64,000 bases of DNA from assembly GCF_020595095.1 (NCBI RefSeq), contig NZ_JAJDOP010000012.1, positions 1 to 64,000 of the forward strand, in the 5' to 3' direction. Numbering within the stretch: position 1 is the first letter of the stretch; each line of letters opens with the position of its first letter. The notes below the pieces were generated by a model. It ran no database searches and was not told the origin of the DNA. It saw only the letters and a list, made by a program, of their open reading frames with translations. Position numbers and translations under genes: made by a program. Below are positions 16,103 to 25,382 of the stretch, in pieces. Source of the stretch: Microvirga rosea. Its GTDB lineage: Bacteria > Pseudomonadota > Alphaproteobacteria > Rhizobiales > Beijerinckiaceae.

Positions 16103-16347
16103 TCACCCCAAAGCTCGTCGGAGGCGGCCTTCTCTGCCTCCCAATCAATGCGGCCAATGGGCTTGCCCATGGCGCGAACCTTGGCGTGGATGGCACCAAG
16201 CTTTTCGATGGTCGGCGTGTGTGCGTCGTCTCGCTCGACAGCTTGGACGACCACCTGCCGCAATACGTCCGCGACGGTCTTGTTCTTGCGCTGGGCCAGA
16301 ACTTTGAGCTGCTGCACCACGGCTTCATCCTTAATCAAATAGGTCAT
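16099..16347 (-). CDS. vapB: VapB-type antitoxin
   Basis: An 82-residue protein. The N-terminal half (MTYLIKDEAVVQQLKVLAQRKNKTVADVLRQVV) has the strand and two helices of an RHH-like VapB/PSK operator-binding domain. The C-terminal half (IDWEAEKAASDELWGE) is the acidic toxin-binding tail. It is encoded first in the pair, overlaps vapC by four bases, and has nested palindromes just upstream of its start, consistent with autoregulation by the VapBC complex. Confidence 0.85.
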   Translation of the reverse strand: MTYLIKDEAVVQQLKVLAQRKNKTVADVLRQVVVQAVERDDAHTPTIEKLGAIHAKVRAMGKPIGRIDWEAEKAASDELWGE

Positions 16348-16361
16348 GCTCGTTTCCGTCG

Positions 16362-16406
16362 GTATATCCCAAACGCGTATATACTTATATACCCCTCAGG
16401 ATATAC
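16362..16406 (-). promoter_or_regulatory. Nested palindromic operator of vapBC
   Basis: GTATATA-CT-TATATAC at 16377-16392 is a perfect inverted repeat. It is bracketed by GTATATCC (16362-16369) and GGATATAC (16399-16406), which are exact reverse complements of each other. The cluster lies 15-60 bases upstream of the vapB ATG and is AT-rich in a GC-rich context, as expected for the promoter-operator of the pair. Confidence 0.7.
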
Positions 16407-16520
16407 TGACAAGTGCTAAGGTGCAAAATGAAAGGCGAAGTGACGCCATTTCACACCGCTACGCGATGGTGGGAAGCCGCGCCAATCACTGTGAAAGAGA
16501 CCGGCGCGCGTTCCCGCGCC

Positions 16521-16851
16521 CTAGACCGTAATCCGTCGGGCTTGGCGGGCTTCCGCCGCCAGTTCAGAAACGGGTTTATCGGTCCTAAAGGAAAGATCCT
16601 TCTCGACTGGCAGGCCGAGTTTGCCTCGAATGCTGCGAAGTTCGGACAAGCTGACAGAAGGCGATATCGGTGTCCTCGGGGTGCACATCTGTGAGAAGCC
16701 ACGTCGCGCCCGCATCTGGCGTGAACAGCTTAACGACCGGAACGAAGTCCGCTCCCTCGTTGGTGGTCGATAGCTGACCGTTTGCCAGCAATCTGTTCCA
16801 CTCTTCCTGCGTGAAAAAGCCTTGGATTAGGGAAGCAAATTCGGTCTGCAT
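16521..16851 (-). pseudogene. Frameshifted DUF2958 gene
   Basis: From ATG at 16851 (site AGGAG upstream) the frame encodes LLANGQ, then VPVVKLFTPDAGATWLL and HPEDTDIAF, typical of DUF2958. Around 16660 the family sequence jumps frame to SVSLSELRSIRGKLGLPVEK and LAAEARQARRITV, ending near 16521. The conserved GLCDLGxGFPELG block is missing, so a small deletion of about 13 codons caused the shift. DUF2958 genes are common beside ArdC-like genes on plasmids, as here. Confidence 0.75.
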
Positions 16852-17182
16852 GGATTTTCTCCTTTGGAATGTTCGGGCGCAGCGCCTGCGCCTGCGCCCC
16901 TGCCACGTGGCGAACGCGGGGAGAGAGGGGCAAGCTCGAAGGCCGGAGGGGGATCACCCGCCGGCCAAGCGCGCAGTGCATGGGCGGCCGCATTCGCGGT
17001 CCTGCAGGCGGAGCCGAAGGATGGGGAGACCGGCCGAAGCGGCTTGTTGGGAGAGAGGGGCGGAGCCCCACTCTCCCGCCAGCATGTGCATTATCGGGAC
17101 TACCGCCGCCGCTCGCGGCGGCGACTGTGTGAACATTGGAGGGCCGGAAGCCCTTCAGCCATACGGGCTGCTGCCCGACTTT
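16852..17182. other. GC-rich non-coding stretch with a strong hairpin
   Basis: No supported gene: the open frames here are compositionally biased and unlike proteins. It contains GGGAGAG-A-GGGGC (17049-17061) pairing with GCCCC-A-CTCTCCC (17065-17077), a 12-bp stem with one A/A mismatch and a three-base loop. The stretch is the leader region of the broken DUF2958 gene. Confidence 0.5.
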
Positions 17183-17767
17183 CTACGCCGCCCGCTTGGC
17201 CGTTCCCGACGAACGCTGGCAGATGCTCCAGATATGTCCCATCGGATCAAAGATCGTAGCCGCTAGCCCACCCCCGGCGCTCACCTGTAGCTCATCGCGG
17301 ACAGCCGCACCGGCGATAACCGCCCTTGAGAGATACGCGTCGGCATCGCTTACTTCGAGCTGGAACGTGGTGCTGACGGCTCCCCGTTCTTTAGGAAAGA
17401 ACGGACCTCCACGCCATGGCTCGGCCTCGCGCTTGGGATTGGAGCCGGAGACCGAAATTGCGACTTCGCCAATCTGTAACTCAATTGCTATTTTTTGTCC
17501 GTCTTGGGTATGAGCCTTAGTCTGGACCGCGCCGAACGCAGCTTCGTAAAAGTTTGCGGCCTCTTGCTGGCGACCATGCTCCACAAAGATCGTGGCCGCC
17601 ACGGTGATTTCACTGCTGCACGCGGCACACAAAACGTTCCAGTCCGAATAGCCGAGTTGCTGTGCGATCAGTTCCAGGCAGACGCTATGCGAGACTTCCA
17701 CCTGCTTTTCGGCCAGTGCTTTGCGCAAGGCCTTCGCCATGACTTTTGCACGGTTGATCGTATTCAC
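17183..17767 (-). CDS. Glyoxalase-superfamily (VOC/PhnB-like) protein with N-terminal helical domain
   Basis: About 194 residues. The first 55 (INRAKVMAKALRKALAEKQV, then SHSVCLELIAQQLGYSDWNVL) match the small helical domain of glyoxalase-related proteins. From about residue 56 a VOC fold follows in the PhnB style: FVEHGRQQEAANFYEAAFGA, IGEVAISVSGS, STTFQLEVSDADAYLSRAV, DPMGHIWSICQ. Substrate is unknown; PhnB-like VOC proteins usually have divergent metal sites. GTG at 17767 has a GAGGG site at good spacing, and TTG at 17773 is the alternative. Confidence 0.7.
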   Translation of the reverse strand: MNTINRAKVMAKALRKALAEKQVEVSHSVCLELIAQQLGYSDWNVLCAACSSEITVAATIFVEHGRQQEAANFYEAAFGAVQTKAHTQDGQKIAIELQIGEVAISVSGSNPKREAEPWRGGPFFPKERGAVSTTFQLEVSDADAYLSRAVIAGAAVRDELQVSAGGGLAATIFDPMGHIWSICQRSSGTAKRAA

Positions 17768-17995
17768 GGTCAATCCCTCACGTGGGCGAAATCAGTGTCA
17801 GTGCTCGCCTTCCTGACGGCCGCCCAACAGGGTCAAACCATGTCTTACGTGCATTCACCAATCCAATCGGAGCGAGCGGCAGGCTGCACGGCCTGCGCAA
17901 ATCCTATCTATTCAACGCTTCCGGTCAACTTGGTTTCCGCGGCCTGCGCGTAAGAGCCTTCGCGTAAAGGGGCGCCCCATGCCGCCCCTCTGTGT

Positions 17996-18295
17996 TCAGG
18001 CTGCCAGGGCCATTTCCTCGGATAGAGCAAGGTCACGAAGGTGAACGGCGGCCTTCTGTGCCGCGCTGGCGGCTGTGAAAAACGCCCGCTCGTCCTTCTC
18101 CAGCAATTTGAACCAGTTCTGAATGTAACCGGCGTGACGGATATCGCCGTCAAAGCTAAACTCAGCGCAAAGGAAAGCGCTGGTCATCAGTTCAGCAACA
18201 AGTTCTTCGGCTGCATAAGCTTCCGAACCGAAGGGGTTGCGAAGATCTCGGCCAAGCCGTGACGCGTGGCCGGTCCAGTGTTCCTTATGCCGCAT
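17996..18295 (-). pseudogene. ArdC-type antirestriction protein, C-terminal remnant
   Basis: The frame encodes HWTGHASRLGRDL, then FGSEAYAAEELVAELMTSAFLC, then RHAGYIQNWFKLLEKDERAFFTAAS, the C-terminal zincin-like region of ArdC antirestriction proteins. The full protein is about 300 residues and begins well upstream. Here only about 99 codons remain, and the catalytic HExxHWTGH motif has been reduced to RHKEHWTGH. It is a dead fragment from a plasmid or integrative element. Confidence 0.75.
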
Positions 18296-18469
18296 CGTCG
18301 ATTTCTAAGGCTGAGGAGGCTGCTGTGGACAGGTGGTGGTTCGGCATAATACTGCCGCTACACCGCTTTTACTCGCGGCGCATCCGCGGTTGGAATGCTA
18401 CGTCCGGAGCCTGACACCAGAAGCGGTATGCCATCCACATTGCTTCATCTGTGAACCCCGACGAATCTA

Positions 18470-18509
18470 GTTGACTAGGAAACTTAAGTCGGTTAGTTTC
18501 CTAGTCAAC
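18470..18509 (+). promoter_or_regulatory. Perfect 15-bp inverted repeat, probable MarR operator
   Basis: GTTGACTAGGAAACT at 18470-18484 and AGTTTCCTAGTCAAC at 18495-18509 are exact reverse complements with a 10-base spacer. The right arm ends 16 bases before the MarR gene start, placing it over the likely promoter or leader. Autorepression is the simplest reading. Confidence 0.75.
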
Positions 18510-18525
18510 GATATGGAGAATTGCC

Positions 18526-18975
18526 TTGAATGCCTCAAAACTGACCGATCATACTGGGTACTGGATGCGGATAGTATCGAACGCCGTGTCGCAGGAGTTT
18601 GCTCGGAAGGTGGCTGGCCAAGATGTAACAGTCGCCGAGTGGTCATTCATGCGGGCACTCTATGGTTCTGAACCAATGCCCCCGTCAATTCTCGCCGAAA
18701 AGATGGGTATGACCAAAGGCGCAATCAGCAAACTTGCGGAAAGGCTGCTGGCCAAGGGATTGGTGCTGCGGAAGGAAAGCAAGGATGACAAGCGCGCCCA
18801 CAGCCTTTCCTTGACGAATGAGGGCCGGGACAAAATCCCGGTTCTTGCAGCGCTTGCCGATGAGAATGATGCGGAATTCTTTAATACCTTGACGAGGGAA
18901 GAGCTGGAAACGCTCAACCGAATTCTGAAGGTACTCGCCGAGCGACGCGGGCTTAACGCAACCCCGGTAGACTGA
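18526..18975 (+). CDS. MarR-family transcriptional regulator
   Basis: A 149-residue protein with the MarR winged-helix layout: LxxxxGYWMRIVSNAVSQEFA dimer helix, VAEWSFMRALY, PPSILAEKMGMTKGAISKLAERLLAKGLV recognition helix, RKESKDDKRAHSLSLTNEG wing, and a C-terminal helix. It heads an operon-like row with a DUF1398 gene, a small membrane protein and a VOC fragment. A perfect dyad lies just upstream. The ligand is unknown. Confidence 0.85.
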   Translation: MNASKLTDHTGYWMRIVSNAVSQEFARKVAGQDVTVAEWSFMRALYGSEPMPPSILAEKMGMTKGAISKLAERLLAKGLVLRKESKDDKRAHSLSLTNEGRDKIPVLAALADENDAEFFNTLTREELETLNRILKVLAERRGLNATPVD

Positions 18976-19014
18976 GAGCCGTCCAATTTTTACTTTGACA
19001 TGAAAGGAACCGCC

Positions 19015-19416
19015 ATGGACGCGGAACGGATTTCTATTGCCCAGACTTGCCTGCATGCGGCCCACACTGGAAGCTTGAGCTTCCCGGAGATCGTGGGCAA
19101 ACTGATCACTGCCGGCTTCGAAGGTTACGCCGTCGACTACCGTCGAAATACACAGACATGCTATCTGCCCGATGGTGACAGCATCATGCTGGACATGCCA
19201 CCCTCCTCCGGGAGCGTCGCTTCTGAGTTCGATGCCAATAAGGTCGAATTCCTGGTACGTTGGGCTCAGGCAAACCCCGCCGACTACAGCTATGTCGCCT
19301 TCTGCGAGAAGGTCAAAGTGGCGGGTTGCGCGGGATACCTGGTCTCGTTTCTAGGCCGTCGCGTGGTCTATTTTGGTCGCACTGCCGAGACCCATGTCGA
19401 ACACTTCCCGAAGTGA
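19015..19416 (+). CDS. DUF1398-family protein
   Basis: A 133-residue protein from ATG 19015, chosen for the AAAGGAA site five bases upstream. Conserved parts are FPEIVGKLITAGFEGYAVDYRRNTQTCYLPDG, VEFLVRWAQANPADYSYVAFCEKV and GCAGYLVSFLGRRVVYFGRTAE, matching DUF1398 proteins of unknown function, small and probably cytosolic. The stop overlaps the next start (TGATG), indicating translational coupling under the MarR regulator. Confidence 0.75.
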   Translation: MDAERISIAQTCLHAAHTGSLSFPEIVGKLITAGFEGYAVDYRRNTQTCYLPDGDSIMLDMPPSSGSVASEFDANKVEFLVRWAQANPADYSYVAFCEKVKVAGCAGYLVSFLGRRVVYFGRTAETHVEHFPK

Positions 19417-19868
19417 TGAGAAGATCGATCATGACGCCTTCTGCACTTTTGATCGGCGGGCTCATTCCAGCTATCTGCCTGGGACTCGGAACCGTATTGA
19501 TGCGGGCGAGTCTCGGCGCGGGCGCCTCCATCCCCTTGTACTTGGCCGTTGTTGGCAGTGTCGTAGGGCTGATTGGCTGGTCGATGCTCCTGTGGACCGG
19601 TGGACCGACACCTTCCCTACGGCCGATCCTATTTGCCGCGACGATGGGTGCGACTTGGGCCATGGCTATTGCCTGCATGGCGTATGGTATAGGTGTGCTG
19701 AAACTGCCCGTTTCGATCATCGCACCGTTGACCAACAGTAATGCACTGGTTGCTGTCATCGTAGGCGCAGGAGTTTTTGCCGAATGGCGCAGCCTCAATC
19801 TCTCCCTCGTTGCACTAGGCACAGTGCTGATTTGTGCCGGTGCGACGGTAATCTCTTTCTCCCGCTGA
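19416..19868 (+). CDS. Small EamA/SMR-like membrane transporter
   Basis: About 150 residues (145 if started at ATG 19431) with four to five hydrophobic helices: LLIGGLIPAICLGLGTVLM, YLAVVGSVVGLIGWSMLLW, ILFAATMGATWAMAIACMAYGI, NALVAVIVGAGVFAEW, LVALGTVLICAGATVISF. The pattern fits a single EamA/DMT unit, which would work as a dimer. ATG 19416 overlaps the DUF1398 stop. Export of a compound sensed by the upstream MarR protein is plausible but not shown. Confidence 0.65.
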   Translation: MRRSIMTPSALLIGGLIPAICLGLGTVLMRASLGAGASIPLYLAVVGSVVGLIGWSMLLWTGGPTPSLRPILFAATMGATWAMAIACMAYGIGVLKLPVSIIAPLTNSNALVAVIVGAGVFAEWRSLNLSLVALGTVLICAGATVISFSR

Positions 19869-19878
19869 GGACTTTCCA

Positions 19879-20076
19879 ATGCTTGACCATATCGGATTAC
19901 GTACCATTGAGCCTAACCGCATGATAACATTCTATGAGGCAGCGCTTGCGCCACTCGGCATCACCAAACTCACTGGCTGGGATGGCGGCGCAGGATTTGG
20001 GCGAAACGCTCCTAACTTTTGGATCGGTGGCGGCGCGGTCGCCCGTTCAGCACGGTGCCGCTCTGCCGGCCCATAG
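19879..20076 (+). pseudogene. VOC/glyoxalase-like gene, 5' fragment
   Basis: It encodes MLDHIGLRTIEPNRMITFYEAALAPLG, a VOC N-terminal module, up to FWIGGG, then loses similarity and stops. Full-length relatives run to about 125 residues, so the gene is truncated or frameshifted after about 50 codons. It is the last member of the MarR-DUF1398-membrane protein row. Confidence 0.65.
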
Positions 20077-20130
20077 GTCTCTCCAAAACGGCCAAGCCGC
20101 TAGGTCAGTGCGCACCGGACCGGCAGACTG

Positions 20131-20574
20131 ATGGAGCTTTCCTCTTTACAGAAAGATTTTAAGGATCAATCATGTTGGAGAAAGAGTTATGGGATGATCG
20201 CAAACGCACTGTCCGCCCCTAAGCCCCAGGACGCGAGCATCGTGTCAAAGGCGGCCGTTCGAGCCGCCGAGCGCCTTGGCATTCCAGTGCAGCTCTTTGC
20301 CACGATCATTGGCGTCTCGGAAGCAACCGTCTCCCGGATGAAGAAGGGCGACTTTCCCCTCGATCGGGACCGAAATGCCTTCCAGCTGTCCCTACTCTTT
20401 GTCCGGCTCTATCACTCGCTCGATGCGATCGTGGGCGGTGATCAGGCTGCGGCGGCTTCCTGGCTCAAAAGCCCGAACACCGCCCTCGGCAACCGCCCGA
20501 TCGACGCAGTTCAATCCATCGCCGGACTTATGAATGTCATCGATTACCTCGACTCCCGCCGCGCTCCACTCTGA
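20131..20574 (+). CDS. Xre/MbcA/ParS-type antitoxin of a RES-Xre module
   Basis: Up to 147 residues. An Xre-like HTH (AAERLGIPVQLFATIIGVSEATVSRMKKG) is followed by the DUF2384 toxin-binding part (LFVRLYHSLDAIVGGDQAAAASWLKSPNTALGNRPIDAVQSIAGLMNVIDYLD). Starts at 20131 and 20194 (MIANALS, as in relatives) are both possible. In intact systems it neutralises a RES-domain NAD-degrading toxin, encoded here directly downstream and overlapping but broken. Confidence 0.85.
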   Translation: MELSSLQKDFKDQSCWRKSYGMIANALSAPKPQDASIVSKAAVRAAERLGIPVQLFATIIGVSEATVSRMKKGDFPLDRDRNAFQLSLLFVRLYHSLDAIVGGDQAAAASWLKSPNTALGNRPIDAVQSIAGLMNVIDYLDSRRAPL

Positions 20575-21288
20575 GTTTCGTCCCTACAAAGGATTGTGCT
20601 GACGGGTCGTCGAGGCCCAGTACATTATTGCGACGGTGCAGTTGGTTGACACCCTCGATGAGCAGGGTCGACTCGAGGAACTACTTGATCTGACCAAACC
20701 TCCAGTGCCGGCGGATTGCCAGCACCTTCATCCGCTGCTTTAAACGCCTGTCCGCTATGCCGCGCGGCAACGCTCGCGGTTCCGACGGCCGTGGCAGAAG
20801 GTAGTACCTATTATACCGCCGAACAGGTCGAGACGGCGATTACCGAATTGGCGTTCCATCGACTATTGTTCTTTGCCGAAGCTCCTGAAATGCGGATCCC
20901 GCAGGGCTTTGCCGAGTACACACCTCTCTCGGTATCGATTGCGACCGACAGCATGATTGATATTACCGGAAACGTCGATACTGCCCTCGCCCACTTTAGC
21001 GATTACCGCGCCACACAGGCATTCGCGGACGCAGCCAGGGCGGCAGGGGCCTCCGGGATTCGGGCAAAATCCGTGCGGTGTCCCAAGCGCGGAGCTACGC
21101 TGACGTGGCTCATCTGCGCCGGCTTCGATCACCCCGAGCCGCGGGCCCGTCAGAGCTGGCATATCCGGGTGACACAGTTCGGCGTGCAAGCATTATGCGA
21201 AAGCCCCAGGGCTGCGATCCAGTTCGAGTCAGATGTCTTCGCCGCCGATCCACGGGTGGCCAACTTCAGTTGGAACCGGGCGCCTTGA
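20534..21288 (+). pseudogene. Inactivated RES-domain toxin
   Basis: ATG at 20534 lies inside the antitoxin 3' end in another frame, the usual overlap. The frame reads EFRPYKGLC, TGA at 20600-20602, RVVEAQYIIATVQLVDTL, TAA at 20741-20743, then shifts by one base near 20795 into YYTAEQVETAITELAFHRLLFF and ends at 21288 with VQFGVQALCESPRAAIQF-type RES sequence. Two nonsense codons and one frameshift make the toxin dead while the antitoxin is intact. Confidence 0.8.
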
Positions 21289-21358
21289 GCGAGCGACGTA
21301 CATGCTTTGCTTGCGAATGATCCCCTCGCCCGATCCGTAGATCACCTACGGCCAAAGC

Positions 21359-21781
21359 TTGCTCCATTTAGACTTGAAGAAGCTGTGTGAAGAGAAGACC
21401 GACTGCATCTGGGCCTGCTCCCGTCCGTCGGACGGCCGGCCAGCCATAATCGGTCCGGGCGATTGCCTGCCCAAGGATGAGAAGGCTTTATGCCATCATT
21501 GCAAACGAGACGGCCAACAGTACGAGGACCACCTCCCTACTCTCCTCGAATGGATGGCCCTCGGCCGACATCACGCGCTCCCCACCCGCCTCCTTGACTA
21601 GTCCACGAACCCGCTGGCGGAGGCCTGGTTTGCCTGCGAGAGTGAGGCTACGACTGCTGACGGCGGCCTGCGCATGATCAACCTGTCGGCCAACAAGACT
21701 ATCGACGAGGCGCTCGATCTGTTCGATCGGGAGCTCCCGGAGGTGCCATCCTCTCATGCTCTCATACAAGACAGGTCGTGA
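21359..21781 (+). pseudogene. FRG-domain protein remnant
   Basis: The frame contains QQYEDHLPTLLEWMALGRHHALPTRLLD, the signature of FRG domains, then TAG at 21599-21601 where the family has Trp (LLDWSTNPL). It continues in frame with STNPLAEAWFACES to a TGA at 21779-21781. The N-terminus has no convincing start, and the FRG Phe-Arg-Gly region is not visible. FRG genes are often found in defence or toxin contexts, here just behind the RES-Xre module. Confidence 0.65.
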
Positions 21782-22090
21782 GCTGTGGCACTGCCCGGTC
21801 ATGGATTCTGCAACCTCGTAACTCACCATCCTGTCCCTGTCCGATAGATCGAGCTCTTTTAAGATTGATCCTTATGGGGCAATTCACACTCTCAGGCTTG
21901 GTCGCGACAGCCCGATGCCATGTGCTTCACCAAAATGGATGAGATGCGTTGCTGCCTGTACACCGCGAGAAACCTTTGTGAGGTGATCCGGTGTAAGCCG
22001 CTAGACGGACCTTGAGCAACTATCCCCGCTTGCGGTGTCTTAAAGGGCACGTTACGCATAGTCCTCGATAACTTGGGAGAAGGCACTCCT
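21782..22090. other. Intergenic stretch before the cold-shock gene
   Basis: About 309 bases with no supported gene. It should hold the promoter and 5' leader of the cold-shock protein. A GGAGAAGG ribosome site lies at about 22075-22082. Confidence 0.45.
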
Positions 22091-22768
22091 ATGGGCCAGG
22101 GTAACGATTATCGGGATCGTCGACGTCAATTTGGCGCTCAATCTGCGGATCCATGGGGCGGCTATGCGCCCCGACCTTCATACGAGGAACCAGCCCGGCG
22201 GCCGAGCCCCGATCCAGCGTTCGGGAATGAGGTGGAGGCTCGGGTGAAATGGTTCAGCCCTGAGAAAGGCTTCGGCTTTGTCATGCTAACCGATGGATCG
22301 GGCGAGGCCTTTCTGCATACCCGGCAAGTCGAAGCCGCAGGCCACACGGCTTTCGCCCCTGGCACAACCTTGATGGTGAAGGTTGGGTTAGGTCAGAAAG
22401 GTCAGCAGGTCAGCCAGATCTTCAGCGTTGACACCAGCACCGCCGCATCCGAACCACCCCGGAATGGAACCCAAACCAGACCAGGACAATCTAACGGAAA
22501 TCCGCGTCAAGATGTGCCGAGACGAACACGGGATTTGGAAGCGCCGCAAGCGAGCGGCCCTCCAACAATTGCCGGAACTGTAAAGTGGTTTAACCCCGTA
22601 AAGGGATATGGGTTTGTTGCTGTCGAGAGTGAAAGTCAGGACCTTTTCCTTCACATTTCGACTGTCGAGCGGGCTGGGCTTGGCAGCTTGGCCGAAGGGC
22701 AGCCCGTCCTCGTTTCCATCATCCACGGCCGCAAAGGACGAGAGGTCGGCGCGATCAAGCCTGCGTAG
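22091..22768 (+). CDS. Double cold-shock-domain protein
   Basis: A 225-residue protein with two cold-shock domains. CSD1 (residues about 50-115) has [34 protein letters not shown]2 (about 158-222) has [31 protein letters not shown]. Both keep RNP1-like KGFGF/KGYGF and RNP2-like FLH motifs for single-stranded nucleic acid binding. An Arg/Tyr/Pro-rich N-terminus and a polar linker join them. Tandem CSD proteins of about 200 residues are characteristic of Hyphomicrobiales. ATG 22091 is chosen over the upstream TTG because of the GGAGAAGG site. Confidence 0.9.
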   Translation: MGQGNDYRDRRRQFGAQSADPWGGYAPRPSYEEPARRPSPDPAFGNEVEARVKWFSPEKGFGFVMLTDGSGEAFLHTRQVEAAGHTAFAPGTTLMVKVGLGQKGQQVSQIFSVDTSTAASEPPRNGTQTRPGQSNGNPRQDVPRRTRDLEAPQASGPPTIAGTVKWFNPVKGYGFVAVESESQDLFLHISTVERAGLGSLAEGQPVLVSIIHGRKGREVGAIKPA

Positions 22769-23030
22769 TCATTGCAACTGAAGTAAGGAAAAAGTCAGCT
22801 CCATTGGTCGTTGCCGTGCGCAACTTCCGCCAGAGGTCGCTCGCCTTGCTAGTTTAATGGCACAGCGCAAGTCAAAATCCGGCTGCCGTTACGCGTAGGC
22901 CCGGGGGCCATAACTAGATCCTAGCGTGAGCGCTATTACTTCTGGCGGCTCCACTGTGAGATCGTGCAACGCACTTCCTCAGGCCTGAGTGGAGGCGCAA
23001 CCAGTTCATCAGCCTGAGGAACTTAAGTGC

Positions 23031-25007
23031 TTATGCAGCTTTGACATCATTGAGGAAGTTTGCGACTTCGCGTCTCAAGTCTTCCGAATGATGTGACAGT
23101 TCCTGGGCGGCCCCGAGCACCTGCGATGCGGCAGCGCCGGTGTCTCCCGCGCCCCGACGGACATCTTCGATATTGCCCGTCACCTGCTCGGTGCCACGCG
23201 CCGCCTCCTGCACGTTGCGGGCAATCTCGGCGGTCGCGGCTCCCTGCTCCTCCATGGCCGCCGCGATGCCGACAGAGATCTGCGACATTTCGGTGATGGT
23301 CCTGGCGATCTCCTGAATGGCCGCCACCGTTTGCTGGGTCGCCTGCTGAACCGAGCCGATCTGCTGCGAGATTTCCTCGGTCGCCTTGGCGGTCTGGCTG
23401 GCGAGATCCTTCACCTCGGAAGCCACCACCGCAAAGCCCTTGCCGGCTTCCCCGGCACGGGCCGCCTCGATGGTGGCATTGAGGGCCAGCAGATTGGTCT
23501 GCGAGGCGATGTTGTTGATCAGCTGCACCACATTGCCGATCTTTTCCGCAGTGGCTGCAAGATCCTGAACGGTGGAGTTGGTGCGCTGTGCGCCGGAGAC
23601 AGCGCGGTCGGCGATCTCCGAGGATTGCGCGACCTGCGATGCGATCTCGCGGATGGAGATCGACAGCTCTTCCGTCGCGGCTGCCACGGTCTGCACGTTG
23701 GCCGAGGTCTGCTGGGCGGCCGATGCCACCGTGACGGATTGATTGTTGGTCTGGTTGGCAACCGAGGTCATCGATTGAGCGGTGGCCTCCATTTCCGTGG
23801 CGGCGGAGGCGAGGCCCTGGGTCAGGGCGGAGACGTTGTGCTCGAACGTCTTCGTCAGCTGATCAAGCACCTCGGCCCTGCGGGCTTTCGTATCCGCTTC
23901 GAAGACTGCCCGTTCATCGGCGATCTTCTTAGCAATCAGCGCTTCTTTGAATACTTGTACGGCGCGTGCGATGGTGCCGACCTCGTCGCCGCGTTCCTGA
24001 CCGAAGACCGTTACTGACAGGTTATCCCGGGCGAGATGCGCCATCGTCTCACTCAAAGCTAGAATAGGCTTGGACACGGCCCGTCCGACAAGCCATGTGA
24101 GTATTGAAACGGCAGCCAACGCAACAGCGATTGCGGTCCACATCATATGTGTCGTCGAAGCTGTTGCATTGTTCATGCCGCTCTTGGCACGAGCGTATTG
24201 ATCGGAGGCTGCGACCAAGATCGCCGAGACGACCGGATCGACTTTAGCGTAGGCGCTCGACAGCACCTTCATCTCGTTGGTTAGATCATTCGAGACGGTA
24301 ATATAGTCGGAAAAATCCTTCTGATAGGAAGCTATAAGCTGTTTGATCTCACCTTGCCTTGTTGAGTGGATCCCTGATGAGGATAAGGCGGTTGAGAACT
24401 CATCAGCGCGCTTCTTCATGTCCTCGCCGTATTTCGGATCGAGGCGCAGCATGAAATCTTTTTCGTGTCGGCGCATCATGAGCATGAGGTTCGTCAACTG
24501 GAGATTGTTGACCTCAGCAAGCTTCGTTTCGACCGTATGAACAGAGCTGCGTAGGGCACTCTGCAAGCCGGCATTTTCGTTTAATCCAAGCTTCTTCTGC
24601 GCGGCGACAAGCTTGGTGAAGCTGTTGCTGTAGGTGACAAAATTCTCGCGCAGACTGTTGAGTTGTCCGCCAACGCTCGCAAGACCCGGTAAGCGCCCAA
24701 GCGCTGCGTCGAGTTTGGTGAGATTATTCTCGAAGGCCTGTGAGAGCTCGGCATGGCGTTGGGAGTACTTTTCGTCCTTTCGGAGTAGGTAGTCCTTCTC
24801 CGCACGACGCATCTCCAGTAGCCCTACATTCGCTGCGGCGGCAAGTTGCTGAGTTTGCTCGGCAGCAGCCAACGAGTCTTCGTAATGAATAAGTGTGCTC
24901 TGAGATATGAGGTAGATTGCACCAACGATGAATATACCTGCAGATGCAAACGCACCGACGATCCCAATCTGGAATTTCAAACTGAACTTAGTTAGCAAAG
25001 CTTTCAT
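23031..25007 (-). CDS. Methyl-accepting chemotaxis protein with HBM-like sensor domain
   Basis: 658 residues from ATG 25007, which has an AGGGGG site. TM1 is at about 13-34. A long all-helical periplasmic region to about 285 contains two [11 protein letters not shown] / [11 protein letters not shown] motifs, typical of the helical bimodular (HBM) sensor seen in McpS-type receptors for organic acids. TM2 (about 285-306) is followed by HAMP and a signalling domain with the conserved tip [32 protein letters not shown]. No C-terminal CheR-binding pentapeptide was seen. It is monocistronic, and the ligand is unknown. Confidence 0.9.
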   Translation of the reverse strand: MKALLTKFSLKFQIGIVGAFASAGIFIVGAIYLISQSTLIHYEDSLAAAEQTQQLAAAANVGLLEMRRAEKDYLLRKDEKYSQRHAELSQAFENNLTKLDAALGRLPGLASVGGQLNSLRENFVTYSNSFTKLVAAQKKLGLNENAGLQSALRSSVHTVETKLAEVNNLQLTNLMLMMRRHEKDFMLRLDPKYGEDMKKRADEFSTALSSSGIHSTRQGEIKQLIASYQKDFSDYITVSNDLTNEMKVLSSAYAKVDPVVSAILVAASDQYARAKSGMNNATASTTHMMWTAIAVALAAVSILTWLVGRAVSKPILALSETMAHLARDNLSVTVFGQERGDEVGTIARAVQVFKEALIAKKIADERAVFEADTKARRAEVLDQLTKTFEHNVSALTQGLASAATEMEATAQSMTSVANQTNNQSVTVASAAQQTSANVQTVAAATEELSISIREIASQVAQSSEIADRAVSGAQRTNSTVQDLAATAEKIGNVVQLINNIASQTNLLALNATIEAARAGEAGKGFAVVASEVKDLASQTAKATEEISQQIGSVQQATQQTVAAIQEIARTITEMSQISVGIAAAMEEQGAATAEIARNVQEAARGTEQVTGNIEDVRRGAGDTGAAASQVLGAAQELSHHSEDLRREVANFLNDVKAA

Positions 25008-25382
25008 CGTGCCCCCTGCTGCTGCCCGGCCACTTCTTGCGGTGGTTGGGAGCAATGCTCTTGGAATATATTCAAAACACTTGGTGTTGAGCCATCAGCC
25101 GGCTAATCATGATGTGCGGAAACTAATGTTGGGTAAATAGATCGAAGAAAGGACTTTCTTCTTTGGGCGTGGTGCACATGCATATCGATGAACTACCATC
25201 AGCGTATATGACGGATCGTTATTGGTATGCAGAATTGCAAACAGAACCCTGTCCGTACTTCCTAGCTAGCCTTGTGAGGGTGCCGTTGCCGGAACGTAAT
25301 GTTGCAAGCTCTTGCGATACCAACTACCGCTCAACCTGAGCAAGCCTGAGCTGCACAGTCTAGGATGACGCTCGTGAGACCC
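25008..25382. other. Intergenic stretch upstream of the chemoreceptor
   Basis: About 375 bases with no supported gene. It should include the chemoreceptor promoter. No operator or RNA gene recognised. Confidence 0.45.

Noticed and set aside
22850..22920. A TAGTTTAATGGCA stretch resembling a tRNA D-arm.
   Set aside because: No acceptor stem, anticodon arm or GTTCGA T-loop can be built around it.
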